From Ignavibacteriales bacterium (GTDB lineage: Bacteria; Bacteroidota; Ignavibacteria; Ignavibacteriales; Melioribacteraceae), in assembly GCA_026390795.1 (NCBI GenBank), contig JAPLFG010000003.1, positions 1,922,001 to 1,986,000 of the forward strand: 64,000 nucleotides of DNA. Direction: 5' to 3'. The notes beneath the pieces were generated by a model. That model did no database searches, was not told where the DNA came from, and saw only the letters and a program-made list of their open reading frames with translations. Shown here in pieces: positions 17,992 to 27,158 of the stretch. Position 1 is the first letter of the stretch. Each line of letters opens with the position of its first letter. The position numbers and the translations under genes are program-made.

Positions 17992-20900
17992 ATGTTCATA
18001 CTGTTCAGTGTTTTATTCATACTATTTATTTCATTCATTTTTGGTTATGGAATTCTTCAACTAATTAGTTCGACTGATTCTATAAATAAAAATAATCAAC
18101 ACCTCATCTTCCTTAGCCCATTAGTCGGATATTGCACATCACAGCTACTGTTTTTGTTTATTTATTATATAAAGGAAAATGTTTTGATTTCCTTTTGGGT
18201 AACGATTATTTCTTTATTGTTAATTACAATTACTGTTAATTTATATAATAAATCTAAAAGAGGATATTCCATAGCTTCTGTAAAAGCTATAATAAAAGAA
18301 AATTATAATCTTCTTTTTATATTGATTGCAATTGTGATTTTAAGTTCTTGGCAATATTTAATTGTTGGGCAAGAAAATTATTTGCATTCTGCAAACGAGG
18401 ACTTTTTCGATGCAATAAACGGAGGTAAGAATTATTTTACTAATGTACCGTTAAAATTGATGGAAGAAGATTTTCGAAGCAATTTTCCGTTACAATACAG
18501 CAGCCAAACATTTTGGCATATGTTTTTGAGAAACGACTGGGTAGACGGATTTCTCCAACAATCCATATTAAATCTATTTCTTACCGCTATTGGAGTCTTT
18601 TGGCTTACTAAATATGTATTCAATACCAAACATTATATCGCATTGTTAGCAAGTTTTTGGAGCGTTGCTTCGAATTTTTATCTGACAACTTATTTAAATG
18701 GTCATATCGGCTCATTGATGTATGGCTCTGTGATCCCTTATTTCGTTGGAATTATTTTATTGTGGAGCCAAAATAAGCTAGGCAAAAAATGGTTGATTTT
18801 TCTGATATTTCTGTTCTTATGGATTCACATCACTTATCCCGGCCCCATTTATTTCGTGCTGATTCCTGCGCTCATTATTGTTATCTATGAAAAAATAATT
18901 TTACCATTAGAATTCGACAAAAAATTTCTAAAATTTCTAAAAAATCAATCCAAAAACTCTATTAATGGCCCTCGTTTCAGAGTCAACATTTTACGTGTTT
19001 TGATTTTGTCTGGAATAATTTTGCTCGTTGTAATGTCTATTGCTTTGTGGTCTTATAATTATTTCGAGCCAAGAAGAATAAGTGCAATATTAAGAACAAA
19101 TGTTAGCTGGAAAATATCATTATTCAAAGAAATGCTAATGGTATTCTGGGGTATTTACCCATCCGGCTCTTCTGGGACGCTTTCATTATTGCCGTTATTA
19201 ATCTCTAACGGAACGATTAACGCTCTTTCGCTATTGGGTGCTATAATAGTAACATGCATATCTATTATCGCTGCAATCACTAATTATCATATTAGAAACA
19301 GATCGTACCTGTTAGTTTATTCGATCCTATTCATACCGTTTTTTATAATAATGCGCTACTTTTGGGGTAGCCCGTATTACTTCTACAAATTTTTGTATAC
19401 AAACTACTTCTTAATAGTAATTATTGTTATTATCTGGTTATGTGAGAACAATAAGAGCTATCGTGTCTGGAAGATAAACCCCATTATATATTTGTTCAGT
19501 TTAGTCGGGTTATTGAACATTGCTTGGGATATTTCAATTAGTTATGATTTTTATAGAAGAATATATAATCAAAAAAATGTTATCTCTGATTTCGTTACAC
19601 ATTTATCAGGAAAGGAATATGAAGGCAAAATAAGATTAGATATACCAAGTGATCTTTATAGTAAAGCCTTCCGGTATATATTTAATAAAAATGGAATAGG
19701 AATAGTTCAAGATCGCACTCAAGGTGAATTTGTTGTACAAGTTAAAAATATAGGAGACGTATCATACAATACTGTAGATAAAGACACTATCATATATTCC
19801 AATGATCTCTTGAAATTAATCAAACCAAACATATGCAACAGGATGTCAATAGAAACTCAATATCCGCCTGAATATAATGGGAGCGTGAATATTCATTGGG
19901 TGGGTAACCAACTGAGTTTACAGAGAGGTGTAATCACCAATTCTGTGTTAGAAGTTGCCAATCAAATAAATAAAATGGATATAGGTGGAAAAATATTTGT
20001 CGACATTTTTACCGATGATATCCAAGATTATACTTTTTATATCGTTGATAATATCTTTGTGAATGAGAGGATCAAAGCGCAAAAAGATCCAAATGGTGCA
20101 GATTATTTTCTAAGAGTGAGAGGGGATAAAACCAATTTCAAATCTATCATTCAGAATAATAAGGAAGAACGTATAATATGGCAAAATGATTTTTTTGAAA
20201 TAGTTCTTATTCCAAAAGACAAAAGAACGTTGGCTCACGATATTGTAATGAACATGAATGTCTCAACTTTGGTTTCAAAAATAAAAGAAATCGGTAATAC
20301 TATATATGTTGACACTCCTAGAGAAGATGATGTTTTACAGCTATTTTTTAAACAGAGGGTTGTGCCGCATGGTATCAGAATAGTAAATGATCCTGACAGT
20401 ACAATGTTGTTCTGCAGATATAAATTTTATTCCCCACTGACTAGTCTGTCTAATTACACAATAACATCTTCCAAGGAAAAGTTAATATACAGAACTACAA
20501 ATAATATCGATAAAAACTTTCCCGTAGATTTCGAATTAATACAAATACCTCTCAAAGGTAGAGATACACTTAAAAGAGATGGAAAAAGTTTTTTCAGAGA
20601 CCGGTTCTTATTAGGAAAAAGGAAGGAAGATTTTAAAGTTGTTATTGATAATCCTTCTGAAGCCGTTAAATTTATCCGAATGTTAATCGCTCCCGGCCCA
20701 AGTATCGATTTTAAAGGCTTTAACCTAATTGTAACTTCAAATGATTCATCATTCAATAAAACCTATTTGATTCAGTCACCGGTAACCAAAATAGATATTC
20801 CTATTAATCAATTTACTTTAGACACTCAAACACAAATTCGAATAAATTTAGAAGGAAAGGATTTTAGTGGCAAAAACTTAACTGGGCACTCCTTGCTTCC

Positions 20901-21876
20901 TATTGAGGAAAGGTATTTATTATATAATGTTTTAGCTATGGAACTAACGGATAATATTAATAGCTATTCATCTAATATACTTCGGATATTAAATAGTCAA
21001 CCTCAACCAAGATTTAATCCTATCATCAAAAAATTGTTTAATCTTAAAAAAACTGAAGATATTATCGAAACATCCGACACCAATAAAGTCTTTTTTGGAT
21101 TAGGATGGTATAATCCAGATAAATATAAAGGAGAATTATTCCGCTGGGTTGGTAAAGATACTGCTGAAATTATCTTGAACCATTTCAAGCCGAAAGAAAA
21201 TTCTTTAATTCTTAATCTTGAGCCTGGACCAGGTACAACCGGTTCGCCGCTTGAATTAAATGTTTTGTATAATGGAAATATTTTTCAACAATTTAAGGTG
21301 GAAGGGAAGCGAAACGTTGAAATTTCTTTTCCGAGAGAAACATTTAAAAATTCTCCTGATCAGATTATTCTAAAATTAATCACGAACAGCCAAGATCATA
21401 AAATTGCTTCGGATCCGCGGATTCTAAATTACCGCGTAAATAATATTTCATTGAAGCAAATAGAATTGAAAAAGAACGATATTGTAGAAGCTATTAATAG
21501 AGACGAGATACAAGTTGGTGCGGGCTGGTACACGTATGAAACATATAATAATGAATCATTCCGTTGGGTTGGCAGGGAGCCGGCCGAAATTATGATTTCA
21601 AATCCAGACACGACATTTCATAAAATTAAACTTGATATTGAACCGGGTCCGGGATGTGCTGGAAAACCTTTACGAATAAAAATGTTTTTTGACAATAGAT
21701 TTATCGGAGAAAAAACTGCAGTTGGCAGAGAAAGCTTAATAATAGATCTACCTGAACGTTCAAGAAAATATAAACCGGTTGTTCTAAAACTTCTTCCAGT
21801 GAGTAAGAATTTAGCAATCAAGTCCGACAAAAGAATTTTAAATTTCAGAACATTTAACATAAGTCTGCTCAAATAG
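17992..21876 (+). CDS. Giant GT-C-like membrane protein with twin C-terminal beta domains
   Basis: The 1294-residue protein has about 13 hydrophobic segments in residues 1-510, with N-E-D-F-F-D in the loop after TM4 as possible catalytic acids. A long soluble region follows. The last 260 residues hold two copies of a domain (about 1033-1155 and 1170-1292). Each copy has G-W-Y, F-R-W-V-G-x-x-x-A-E-I, L-x-x-E-P-G-P-G-x-x-G-x-P-L and a closing R-I-L-N-Y/F-R. A third, weaker relative (V-K-F-I-R-M-L-I-A-P-G-P-S) lies near 895. The repeats look like extracytoplasmic carbohydrate-binding or interaction modules; that is inference. I know no characterised protein with this layout. Confidence 0.7.
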   Translation: MFILFSVLFILFISFIFGYGILQLISSTDSINKNNQHLIFLSPLVGYCTSQLLFLFIYYIKENVLISFWVTIISLLLITITVNLYNKSKRGYSIASVKAIIKENYNLLFILIAIVILSSWQYLIVGQENYLHSANEDFFDAINGGKNYFTNVPLKLMEEDFRSNFPLQYSSQTFWHMFLRNDWVDGFLQQSILNLFLTAIGVFWLTKYVFNTKHYIALLASFWSVASNFYLTTYLNGHIGSLMYGSVIPYFVGIILLWSQNKLGKKWLIFLIFLFLWIHITYPGPIYFVLIPALIIVIYEKIILPLEFDKKFLKFLKNQSKNSINGPRFRVNILRVLILSGIILLVVMSIALWSYNYFEPRRISAILRTNVSWKISLFKEMLMVFWGIYPSGSSGTLSLLPLLISNGTINALSLLGAIIVTCISIIAAITNYHIRNRSYLLVYSILFIPFFIIMRYFWGSPYYFYKFLYTNYFLIVIIVIIWLCENNKSYRVWKINPIIYLFSLVGLLNIAWDISISYDFYRRIYNQKNVISDFVTHLSGKEYEGKIRLDIPSDLYSKAFRYIFNKNGIGIVQDRTQGEFVVQVKNIGDVSYNTVDKDTIIYSNDLLKLIKPNICNRMSIETQYPPEYNGSVNIHWVGNQLSLQRGVITNSVLEVANQINKMDIGGKIFVDIFTDDIQDYTFYIVDNIFVNERIKAQKDPNGADYFLRVRGDKTNFKSIIQNNKEERIIWQNDFFEIVLIPKDKRTLAHDIVMNMNVSTLVSKIKEIGNTIYVDTPREDDVLQLFFKQRVVPHGIRIVNDPDSTMLFCRYKFYSPLTSLSNYTITSSKEKLIYRTTNNIDKNFPVDFELIQIPLKGRDTLKRDGKSFFRDRFLLGKRKEDFKVVIDNPSEAVKFIRMLIAPGPSIDFKGFNLIVTSNDSSFNKTYLIQSPVTKIDIPINQFTLDTQTQIRINLEGKDFSGKNLTGHSLLPIEERYLLYNVLAMELTDNINSYSSNILRILNSQPQPRFNPIIKKLFNLKKTEDIIETSDTNKVFFGLGWYNPDKYKGELFRWVGKDTAEIILNHFKPKENSLILNLEPGPGTTGSPLELNVLYNGNIFQQFKVEGKRNVEISFPRETFKNSPDQIILKLITNSQDHKIASDPRILNYRVNNISLKQIELKKNDIVEAINRDEIQVGAGWYTYETYNNESFRWVGREPAEIMISNPDTTFHKIKLDIEPGPGCAGKPLRIKMFFDNRFIGEKTAVGRESLIIDLPERSRKYKPVVLKLLPVSKNLAIKSDKRILNFRTFNISLLK
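21090..21870 (+). repeat. Two tandem copies of an F-R-W-V-G / E-P-G-P-G domain (protein-level repeat)
   Basis: The copies span about 21090-21460 and 21508-21870 inside the preceding gene. They align across F-R-W-V-G, A-E-I, E-P-G-P-G and the terminal R-I-L-N motif. DNA similarity is modest, so the duplication is old. Confidence 0.75.
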
Positions 21877-21899
21877 GATCAACCAAAATTATTTCTTGT

Positions 21900-22748
21900 A
21901 TGATGATAAAAGAAGGCGGAAAAAGAATAAATAATATTTCGAGAATCTCTTCAGAGGAGAATCCGTTAGTCAGCGTTATCACCGTAGTACTAAATGGGGA
22001 AAAATATCTTGAGCAGACAATTAAAAGTGTTCTTGAACAATCGTATGGCAATATAGAGTATATCATAATTGACGGGGGATCAACGGATGGTACTCTTCAA
22101 ATAATTCAAAAATATAATGAATCAATTGATTATTGGATCAGCCGGCCGGACAACGGAATCAGTTCTGCTTTTAATTTTGGCATTGAGAAAGCTAATGGAG
22201 TAATAATTGGGATGATCAATTCCGATGATTGGTATGAACCTGATGCTGTTCTAAAAATGATTAATTCATATAAATCGGTAAATCCGGATTTGATTTGCGG
22301 AGCTGCCCGATTCTGGCAGAAGAATGAAAAAGTAATAATCTCTCATTCGGATATAAAAAAAATAAAAAGAGAGACATCAATTCATCATTCAACGGTCTTC
22401 ATTAAAAAAAATATATATGATGCTTACGGCGGTTTTGATGTTAATTATAAATACGCGATGGATTATGAGTTTCTCTTAAGATTAAAAATGAATGAAGTAA
22501 AATTTTACGCACTTAATGACGTTCTAGCTAATAGCAGACTGGAAGGAATATCTGATAAAAATAATAAATACGCTCTTGAAGAAACTAGGCTTGCAAGATT
22601 GAATCATTTCTCCAGAATTAATGTATGGTCCAATTATGGCTATATTAGAATTAAGAATTACTTAGGCCGATTATTAAAAGAGAGTATTTTTATTTTCGTG
22701 TACAGATCTTATTGGAAGAGAAAAAACAAAAAATTATCTAAAGGCTAA
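21900..22748 (+). CDS. GT2 glycosyltransferase (GT-A)
   Basis: This 282-residue protein has the full GT2 signature: V-S-V-I-T-V-V-L-N-G-E, Y-I-I-I-D-G-G-S-T-D-G-T, S-R-P-D-N-G-I-S and the acidic N-S-D-D-W metal-binding motif, followed by F-D-V-N-Y-K-Y-A-M-D-Y-E near the acceptor site. There is no clear membrane anchor. It should add one sugar to the growing repeat unit. Two ATG codons in a row (21900 and 21903) are both possible starts. It lies 23 bp after the giant membrane protein and 5 bp before a GT4 gene. Confidence 0.9.
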   Translation: MMIKEGGKRINNISRISSEENPLVSVITVVLNGEKYLEQTIKSVLEQSYGNIEYIIIDGGSTDGTLQIIQKYNESIDYWISRPDNGISSAFNFGIEKANGVIIGMINSDDWYEPDAVLKMINSYKSVNPDLICGAARFWQKNEKVIISHSDIKKIKRETSIHHSTVFIKKNIYDAYGGFDVNYKYAMDYEFLLRLKMNEVKFYALNDVLANSRLEGISDKNNKYALEETRLARLNHFSRINVWSNYGYIRIKNYLGRLLKESIFIFVYRSYWKRKNKKLSKG

Positions 22749-22753
22749 TTATT

Positions 22754-23875
22754 TTGAAAATCTGTTTTGTTACCGATTCCTACCCGCCAAACATTGGCGG
22801 TGCCGAAATAGTTATTCAGAATATAGTGGAGGGAGTAGCAAAACATGGAATTGAGACTATAGTAATAACAACCCGTCCCAATGGTCATTTATCATCAGGA
22901 GTCCAATCCGAAGAAAAAAACATTATACGAATCAAAATTCCAAAATTTTTAAGTCGTTTTTGGTTTTTGATTTTTTCTATCTCCCAGATTTTAAGACATG
23001 CCAAAGATGCAGATCTTATTCACGGTACAAGTTACGGCGGTATTATGCCAACATTCATTGCGGGCAAACTATTACATAAACCAATAGTCCTTACTATTCA
23101 CGAATTTATGGGAAATAATTGGTTTAGGTTTGGCAATAATTATTTCTCTGCCTTATTCTATTTTCTTGCCGAAAAAATATTCGCAAGACTTTCATTTTCG
23201 AAATTTGTTGCAGTCTCAAATTATACTGAAAACATTTTGATCAATGCCGGTATTAAGAAAGAGAAAGTAACTCTAATTTATAACGGCGAAAGTTTCAACG
23301 AGATCAAGTTTAGTAAATCTGCTTCTGAAATTAGGAACGAATTAGGTATTCAGCCAAATGATTTGGTGTTCGCTGCATATGGAAGAACAGGTTTAACAAA
23401 GGGCTTTGAATATCTCGTCGACTCTATTCCATTGGTCCTTAATGAAATCAGCAATGCGATCTTTCTATTGATTCTGACCAAGGATGATAAGAAAATATGG
23501 AATAGGATCACTGCAAAAATTAATAGAATAGATAAAAAACGAATTATATTTTTCACATCTTTGCATAAAGGAAAATTATTCGATTATCTAAACGCAGCAG
23601 ATGTAATAATAATTCCTTCTTTGTCAGAAGGATTCGGTTACACAACTCTTGAAGCTGTTAAGATGAATAAGAATATCGTGGCTACAAAGGTTGGTGCAAT
23701 CCCAGAAGTAATAAGCGGAAAGTACATTTTTGTTGAGCCGCAGTCTGCCGAGGCTATTAAATCCGGTTGTATTAAAGCCTTTAAAAACGAATACGTGTAT
23801 AAAGAACCCATAATATTTAAATGGGAAAATTCTATAAATAGTTACGTGAAATTATATAAAGAAATAATAAATTAG
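22754..23875 (+). CDS. Glycosyltransferase family 4 (GT-B)
   Basis: The 373-residue GT4 protein has the N-terminal F-V-T-D-S-Y-P-P-N-I-G-G-A-E motif. In the C-terminal half are A-Y-G-R-T-G-L-T-K-G (donor loop variant) and the E-x7-E pair in S-E-G-F-G-Y-T-T-L-E. It begins with TTG at 22754, 5 bp after the previous stop. Its role is transfer of an NDP-sugar to the glycan intermediate on the cytoplasmic side. Specificity cannot be deduced. Confidence 0.9.
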   Translation: MKICFVTDSYPPNIGGAEIVIQNIVEGVAKHGIETIVITTRPNGHLSSGVQSEEKNIIRIKIPKFLSRFWFLIFSISQILRHAKDADLIHGTSYGGIMPTFIAGKLLHKPIVLTIHEFMGNNWFRFGNNYFSALFYFLAEKIFARLSFSKFVAVSNYTENILINAGIKKEKVTLIYNGESFNEIKFSKSASEIRNELGIQPNDLVFAAYGRTGLTKGFEYLVDSIPLVLNEISNAIFLLILTKDDKKIWNRITAKINRIDKKRIIFFTSLHKGKLFDYLNAADVIIIPSLSEGFGYTTLEAVKMNKNIVATKVGAIPEVISGKYIFVEPQSAEAIKSGCIKAFKNEYVYKEPIIFKWENSINSYVKLYKEIIN

Positions 23876-23907
23876 AGCTGCAAAATTATAATAAATATGG
23901 GTATTGC

Positions 23908-24630
23908 TTGACTAATCGTTACGGGAAAAAATTTTTAATCTTAATCCCTGCTTTCAATGAAGAGGATAGAATAAGCAATGTAATTTGCGAGTGTAGGAAA
24001 TATTTATCAAATGAAACAGATCTGTTAGTAATAAATGATGGCTCGACTGACGGGACACTTTTGGTATGTGAAAAAGAAGGAGTCGATGTTATAAATACTC
24101 CTTTTAATCAAGGGATTGGAAATGCGCTTCAGACAGGATTTCGTTACGCAATTGAGAATAATTATGATTTCTTAATTAATCTAGATGCTGATGGACAACA
24201 TAACCCATCAGACCTCCCAAAATTTATTAAGAAGTTGCATGATGGAGAATATGATATAATAATCGGCTCCCGGTTTCTCGAAAAAAGCAATTACGATGGC
24301 GCAATGGTTAAAGTCCTTGGAATTAAGTTCTTCTCGAAATTAATTTCATTATTGATAAGAGAAAAATTGACCGATGTAACTTCCGGTTTTAGAGGTATGA
24401 ACAGAGCAGTTCTAAATTTTGCACTTATTGACACATTCAACTTCGATTACCCTGATGCCGATTTTCTTTTAACTCTTCATAGAGCTGGTTTTAAATTTTG
24501 TGAAATACCGGTAGTTATGCAGAAACGGTTGGGTGGTAAATCGCAGCACAGAGGACTTAAGCCGCTCTACTATATATTCAAAATGTTACTTTCTATTTTT
24601 ATTATCTTATTAAGAGAAAAAAAACGTTGA
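23908..24630 (+). CDS. GT2 polyprenyl-phosphate glycosyltransferase-like
   Basis: This 240-residue enzyme carries L-I-P-A-F-N-E-E-D, V-I-N-D-G-S-T-D-G-T, N-L-D-A-D-G-Q-H-N-P and I-I-G-S-R-F, typical of dolichyl/undecaprenyl-phosphate glycosyltransferases. A single hydrophobic stretch ends the protein. The start is TTG at 23908; an ATG at 23897 hits a stop after four codons and is not usable. It is followed by a DUF2304 gene, a pairing common in glycan loci, which suggests the two act together to make or move a lipid-linked sugar. Confidence 0.88.
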   Translation: MTNRYGKKFLILIPAFNEEDRISNVICECRKYLSNETDLLVINDGSTDGTLLVCEKEGVDVINTPFNQGIGNALQTGFRYAIENNYDFLINLDADGQHNPSDLPKFIKKLHDGEYDIIIGSRFLEKSNYDGAMVKVLGIKFFSKLISLLIREKLTDVTSGFRGMNRAVLNFALIDTFNFDYPDADFLLTLHRAGFKFCEIPVVMQKRLGGKSQHRGLKPLYYIFKMLLSIFIILLREKKR

Positions 24631-24640
24631 ACAATTTTAG

Positions 24641-24645
24641 AGGAG
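24641..24645 (+). promoter_or_regulatory. Ribosome-binding site implying a non-AUG (ATC) start at 24653
   Basis: An AGGAG lies 7 bp before ATC 24653 and 55 bp before the first conventional start (GTG 24701). The codons in between encode a hydrophobic, family-like N-terminus. This decides the start in favour of a rare initiator or a base error in an original ATG. Confidence 0.5.
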
Positions 24646-24700
24646 AAATTCCATCTCTACGCGATTAAATATTATTGTAATTATAATAGGTGCTATAATT

Positions 24701-25021
24701 GTGGTTGGTATTATAGAACTCGTAAGAAGAAGAAAATTGAACGAGGAATACTCTTTTTTATGGTTGATAATTGGAATTGTTTTATTGTTGATAACTTTTT
24801 TCCCTCAATTAATCTACTATATTTCTAATGCTTTCGGGACCGAATTGCCAATCAACACGTTATTTTTTACAGGTATTGTATTTCTTATGCTCCTTGGTTT
24901 ATTCTTTTCATTGAAGATTTCGATTTTGTCAAATCGGGTAAAAAAACTCTCCCAGAAAATTGCTTTATTAGAATTTGAGATGAAAAAAAATAATAAATCA
25001 GAAGAAGAGAGCAATAGATAA
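24701..25021 (+). CDS. DUF2304 family small membrane protein
   Basis: The coordinates use a GTG at 24701, but the true protein is probably longer. In frame upstream, codons from 24653 read I-S-T-R-L-N-I-I-V-I-I-I-G-A-I-I, which supplies the first half of TM1 and matches how DUF2304 proteins usually begin. An AGGAG at 24641-24645 sits 7 bp before the ATC at 24653. The recognisable core is R-R-R-K-L-N-E-E-Y-S-F-L-W, then two more membrane segments and a basic coiled tail. DUF2304 proteins accompany GT2 genes and may help handle lipid-linked sugars; their biochemical role is not established. Confidence 0.85.
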   Translation: MVGIIELVRRRKLNEEYSFLWLIIGIVLLLITFFPQLIYYISNAFGTELPINTLFFTGIVFLMLLGLFFSLKISILSNRVKKLSQKIALLEFEMKKNNKSEEESNR

Positions 25022-25040
25022 TTATTTTAATAAAATAGAA

Positions 25041-26162
25041 TTAATAGCCACGTTTGAGAACTTTTTCCAAATCCGACTTTATCATAATCTTTACCAAATC
25101 AACAAATTTTGTTTTTGCTTTCCATTCAAGTTCTCTCTTAGCTTTTTCTGCATTCCCGATTAGCAAATCAACTTCTGTAGGTCTGTAATAATTTGAATTA
25201 ATTGAAACAACAACATCGCCGACTTTTACATTATTTGAAAGTGAAAATCTTAGATCTTTTTTATCAACCTCAACTAATTGTTCTGCAGCTGAAAGATCAA
25301 TCTTTTTAATGATTCCTTTTTCGTCTTCTTCCATTCCATTCCATTCTAGCTCAATACCTACTTCGCTGAATGAATTTTCAATGAATTCCCTTACTGTATG
25401 AGTTTCTCCGGTAGCAAGAACAAAGTCGTCGGCTTTTTCATAATGCAATATTCTCCACATACCTTCACAGAATTCAGGTGCATAACCCCAATCTCGTTTG
25501 GAATTTAAATTACCAATCGATAACTCTTTATCAATTCCAGTAATTATACGGGAGACAGCACGTGTTATTTTTCTTGTTACAAAAGTTTCACCGCGTCTAG
25601 GAGATTCATGATTAAATAAAATACCATTTGAAGCGAAAATATTATATGCTTCACGATAATTCACAATTATCCAGTATCCATACAATTTTGCTACACCATA
25701 AGGAGAGCGTGGATAGAATGGAGTCTTTTCGGACTGGGGAACTTCTTGTGCTTTTCCAAATAGTTCACTCGTGGATGCTTGATAGAATTTTACTTTGCGC
25801 AATCCCACCTCTCTGATGGCATCCAAAAATCGTAAAGTGCCTAATGCATCCACTTGTGCAGTATAATCCGGTATTTCAAATGATACTTTTACATGACTTT
25901 GAGCCGCAAGATTATATATTTCATTTGGTTCAATTTTTTCAAGAAGGCGGTTCAGATTACTTGTATCTACTAAATCACCATAATGAAGAAATAATTTCTT
26001 ATTCATTATCTCATGATTATTGTAGAGGTGATCAATTCTGTTTGTGTTGAAAGAACTGCTCCTCCGAATGATACCATGAACTTCATATCCTTTCTCTAAA
26101 AGGATCTCAGTCAGATAACTTCCATCCTGTCCTGTAATTCCGGTTATTAATGCTTTTGGCAA
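25041..26162 (-). CDS. gmd: GDP-mannose 4,6-dehydratase
   Basis: This 373-residue SDR enzyme converts GDP-D-mannose to GDP-4-keto-6-deoxymannose. The NADP-binding motif is T-G-I-T-G-Q-D-G (7-14), followed by the Gmd-specific [14 protein letters not shown]. Catalytic Thr131-Ser132-Glu133 and Tyr155/Lys159 (S-P-Y-G-V-A-K) are present, and [11 protein letters not shown] is intact. It ends 19 bp after the convergent DUF2304 gene. The upstream neighbour at 26170 is the GDP-fucose synthase, so the pair forms the complete two-step GDP-L-fucose route and feeds fucose to the glycosyltransferases here. Confidence 0.96.
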   Translation of the reverse strand: MPKALITGITGQDGSYLTEILLEKGYEVHGIIRRSSSFNTNRIDHLYNNHEIMNKKLFLHYGDLVDTSNLNRLLEKIEPNEIYNLAAQSHVKVSFEIPDYTAQVDALGTLRFLDAIREVGLRKVKFYQASTSELFGKAQEVPQSEKTPFYPRSPYGVAKLYGYWIIVNYREAYNIFASNGILFNHESPRRGETFVTRKITRAVSRIITGIDKELSIGNLNSKRDWGYAPEFCEGMWRILHYEKADDFVLATGETHTVREFIENSFSEVGIELEWNGMEEDEKGIIKKIDLSAAEQLVEVDKKDLRFSLSNNVKVGDVVVSINSNYYRPTEVDLLIGNAEKAKRELEWKAKTKFVDLVKIMIKSDLEKVLKRGY

Positions 26163-26169
26163 ATCTCAC

Positions 26170-27126
26170 CTATAATATTTTTATGTTATTATTTAAGTAC
26201 CACTTATAAGTTAGTTCTATACCGTCTTCTAAAGATGTTTTGTGTTCCCACCCTAATTGATGAAGGCGGGAGACGTCCAACAATTTTTTCGGAGTACCAT
26301 CTGGCTTGGAAGAATCATAATTTATTTCGCCATTGAAGCCGATTATTCTTTTAATCATTTTAGATAATTCTTCAATTGAGATATCTTGACCCGTGCCTAT
26401 ATTTAAATGAGTTAGACTATTATCGTAAAGATCCCTTGCGTTAATTTTATCAAATAGAAAATAAATTGCATCTGCAAGATCATCCACAAACAAAAACTCA
26501 CGGCATGGTTTTCCTGTTCCCCAAATTTGAACTTTATCATTATTATTAATTTTTGCTTCGTGAAATTTTCGCATCAAGGCAGGTAATACATGGGATGATT
26601 CTAAATCGAAATTATCATAGTAGCCGTATAAATTAGTCGGCATAATAGAGTAATAATTACATCCATATTGTTTATAATAACTTTCACAAAGTTTAATACC
26701 AGCAATTTTTGCAATTGCATAAGGTTCGTTGGTGTATTCTAAATAATCAGAAAGAAGATATTCTTCTTTTAAAGGTTGAGGTGCAAGTTTAGGATAAATA
26801 CAAGAACTTCCGAGAAATATTAGTTTCTCAGTTCCATTTTTATATGCTTCATTAATAATATTAGCCTCTATCATCAAATTGTCGTAAAGAAACTCAGCGC
26901 GATATTTGTTATTGGCTAAAATACCGCCAACTTTTGCTGCCGCTATAATTACAACCTCAGGTTTTTCATAGCTAAAAAAACGGTTGGCTTCATTTTGTTG
27001 ACGCAAATCCAATTCTTCTAGAGATCTTAAAACGAAATTGTCAAATCCTGCACTTTTAAATCTTCTTAATATTGCTGAACCGACCATCCCCTTATGACCC
27101 GCTATATATATCTTTTTGTTATTCAT
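26170..27126 (-). CDS. fcl: GDP-L-fucose synthase
   Basis: The 318-residue enzyme epimerises and reduces the Gmd product to GDP-L-fucose. It has the N-terminal nucleotide-binding motif A-G-H-K-G-M-V-G-S (9-17), L-G-S-S-C-I-Y-P, and the catalytic Tyr136/Lys140 in Y-A-I-A-K. The P-T-N-L-Y-G and D-D-L-A-D-A motifs are also typical. Seven bases separate it from gmd, consistent with one transcript. Its presence, with gmd, predicts L-fucose or a fucose-derived sugar in the surface glycan. Confidence 0.95.
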   Translation of the reverse strand: MNNKKIYIAGHKGMVGSAILRRFKSAGFDNFVLRSLEELDLRQQNEANRFFSYEKPEVVIIAAAKVGGILANNKYRAEFLYDNLMIEANIINEAYKNGTEKLIFLGSSCIYPKLAPQPLKEEYLLSDYLEYTNEPYAIAKIAGIKLCESYYKQYGCNYYSIMPTNLYGYYDNFDLESSHVLPALMRKFHEAKINNNDKVQIWGTGKPCREFLFVDDLADAIYFLFDKINARDLYDNSLTHLNIGTGQDISIEELSKMIKRIIGFNGEINYDSSKPDGTPKKLLDVSRLHQLGWEHKTSLEDGIELTYKWYLNNNIKIL

Positions 27127-27158
27127 AGAACAAGTTCAAATTCACTTTAATTTATCAA

